A stretch of 5,031 nucleotides of DNA from Bacillota bacterium (GTDB lineage Bacteria; Bacillota_B; Desulfitobacteriia; Desulfitobacteriales; Desulfitobacteriaceae): positions 1 through 5,031 of the forward strand of contig JAJYAS010000321.1 of assembly GCA_021779415.1 (NCBI GenBank), in the 5' to 3' direction. Positions 4,840-5,031 of the stretch are shown one piece after another; within the stretch, counting starts at the first letter, position 1, and every line of letters begins with the position of its first letter. The notes beneath the pieces are model-generated. The model was not told where the DNA came from and searched no databases. It was given only the letters and a program-made list of their open reading frames with translations. The position numbers and the translations under genes are program-made.

Positions 4840-4924
4840 TGTCACATAACGTCCCGCGTATTCCCGAAATCTGGTTACTACTTTCATATTCTCTCAGATT
4901 TTGGGAATACGCTGTTATGCGTAG
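4840..4924. repeat. attC-like hairpin site 7
   Basis: CATAAC (4845-4850) faces GTTATG (4914-4919). The left spacer GTCCC is opposed by one T (4913). The 18-base stem 4856-4873 pairs with 4895-4912. From 4851 to 4918 it differs from site 1 at only about three positions, yet its flanks differ, which shows that the core and the flanks have separate histories. Confidence 0.8.
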
Positions 4925-4946
4925 TTACAGCCCCCAAAGAAATACT

Positions 4947-5031
4947 TTAATCTATAGAAATGGGTTCATATCCATTTGAAGCGTAGATTACAAATCTATC
5001 TATGATATCCCATGTATCTGTTAGCACTTTT
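4947..5031 (-). CDS. Hypothetical protein, C-terminal end only (runs off the right edge)
   Basis: The minus-strand frame entering from the right edge is open for 27 residues, from KVLTDTWDIIDRFVIYASNG to the end EPISID, then TAA at 4949-4947. Composition is protein-like, with an amphipathic run TWDIIDRFVIYA. Its stop lies about 23 bases from hairpin site 7, the same tight arrangement as the other minus-strand cassette genes, which supports it being real. With so little sequence no family can be named. Confidence 0.5.
   Translation of the reverse strand, partial: KVLTDTWDIIDRFVIYASNGYEPISID

Larger units (their letters stand above)
153..4924. mobile_element. Integron-like gene-cassette array bounded by seven attC-like hairpin sites
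   Basis: Seven hairpin sites of one family divide this stretch into six complete units of roughly 0.53-1.2 kb: 226-994, 1055-1582, 1646-2315, 2376-2980, 3042-3580 and 3640-4850. Partial units continue past both window edges. Each unit carries one gene or one small operon, of unrelated function: toxin-antitoxin, membrane protein, zinc ribbon, ankyrin repeats, unknowns. The two ends of every unit are complementary to each other (GTTA... at the left, ...TAAC at the right), whereas flanks differ between units. That is the signature of cassettes excised and inserted by site-specific recombination at a folded site. No integrase or other recombinase lies in the window. Most genes run on the minus strand and end just before a site, so the array probably reads right to left. 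The family is known from integrons; the link to a Gram-positive host is my inference. Confidence 0.72.

Noticed and set aside
153..4924. CRISPR array
   Set aside because: The repeats are about 80 bp, imperfect and 0.6-1.2 kb apart with genes between them; there are no short uniform spacers.
153..4924. The seven hairpins as ordinary transcription terminators
   Set aside because: None is followed by a T-run on either strand. They share loop and flank rules that terminators do not have, and the toxin operon has its own separate terminator.

Overview
The window looks like accessory DNA of a low-G+C Gram-positive bacterium. Its genes have strong GGAGG-type ribosome binding sites, TTG starts occur, and the genes are AT-rich. 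I would guess Paenibacillus, Brevibacillus or a relative, but no housekeeping gene is present to prove this.

Layout. The dominant feature is a regular array of seven long imperfect hairpins of about 80 bp, at about 153-235, 985-1064, 1573-1655, 2306-2385, 2971-3050, 3571-3649 and 4841-4924. All lie in the same orientation and are spaced about 0.6-1.2 kb apart. Each interval holds one small unit. From left to right: the start of an unknown minus-strand gene (1-107, cut by the edge); a plus-strand toxin-antitoxin pair with a Doc/Fic toxin (334-920) and its terminator; a four-helix membrane protein (1137-1448, minus); a double zinc-ribbon membrane protein (1665-2279, minus); an unknown 168-residue protein (2439-2945, minus); an ankyrin-repeat protein (3085-3507, minus); a mostly non-coding 1.2-kb module with one 44-residue coiled-coil protein (3951-4085, plus); and the end of another unknown minus-strand gene (4947-5031).

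How it works together. The genes share no pathway. Most have short leaders without a visible promoter, and their stop codons lie close to a hairpin. That is the architecture of an integron gene-cassette array. The key evidence is that the sequences flanking the hairpins vary from site to site, yet the two ends of each interval are complementary to each other over about 14-19 bases. Circularising an interval would therefore restore a fully paired site, as with integron attC cassettes. The sites differ from classical attC: the terminal loop is conserved, the unpaired spacer is on one side only, and there is a constant mismatch 11 bases out. No recombinase gene is in the window. I infer an integron-like cassette system in a Gram-positive host.

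The 1.2-kb unit at 3640-4850 stands apart. It has a near-consensus promoter overlapped by a 24-bp perfect palindrome, 17-bp direct repeats, a long stem structure, several GCGAAGC mini-hairpins, a C/G-tract hairpin with TAGCGA in its loop next to TTCTTATCTT, and a TGTAACA repeat cluster. This recalls origins of rolling-circle plasmids, but no replication gene is visible.
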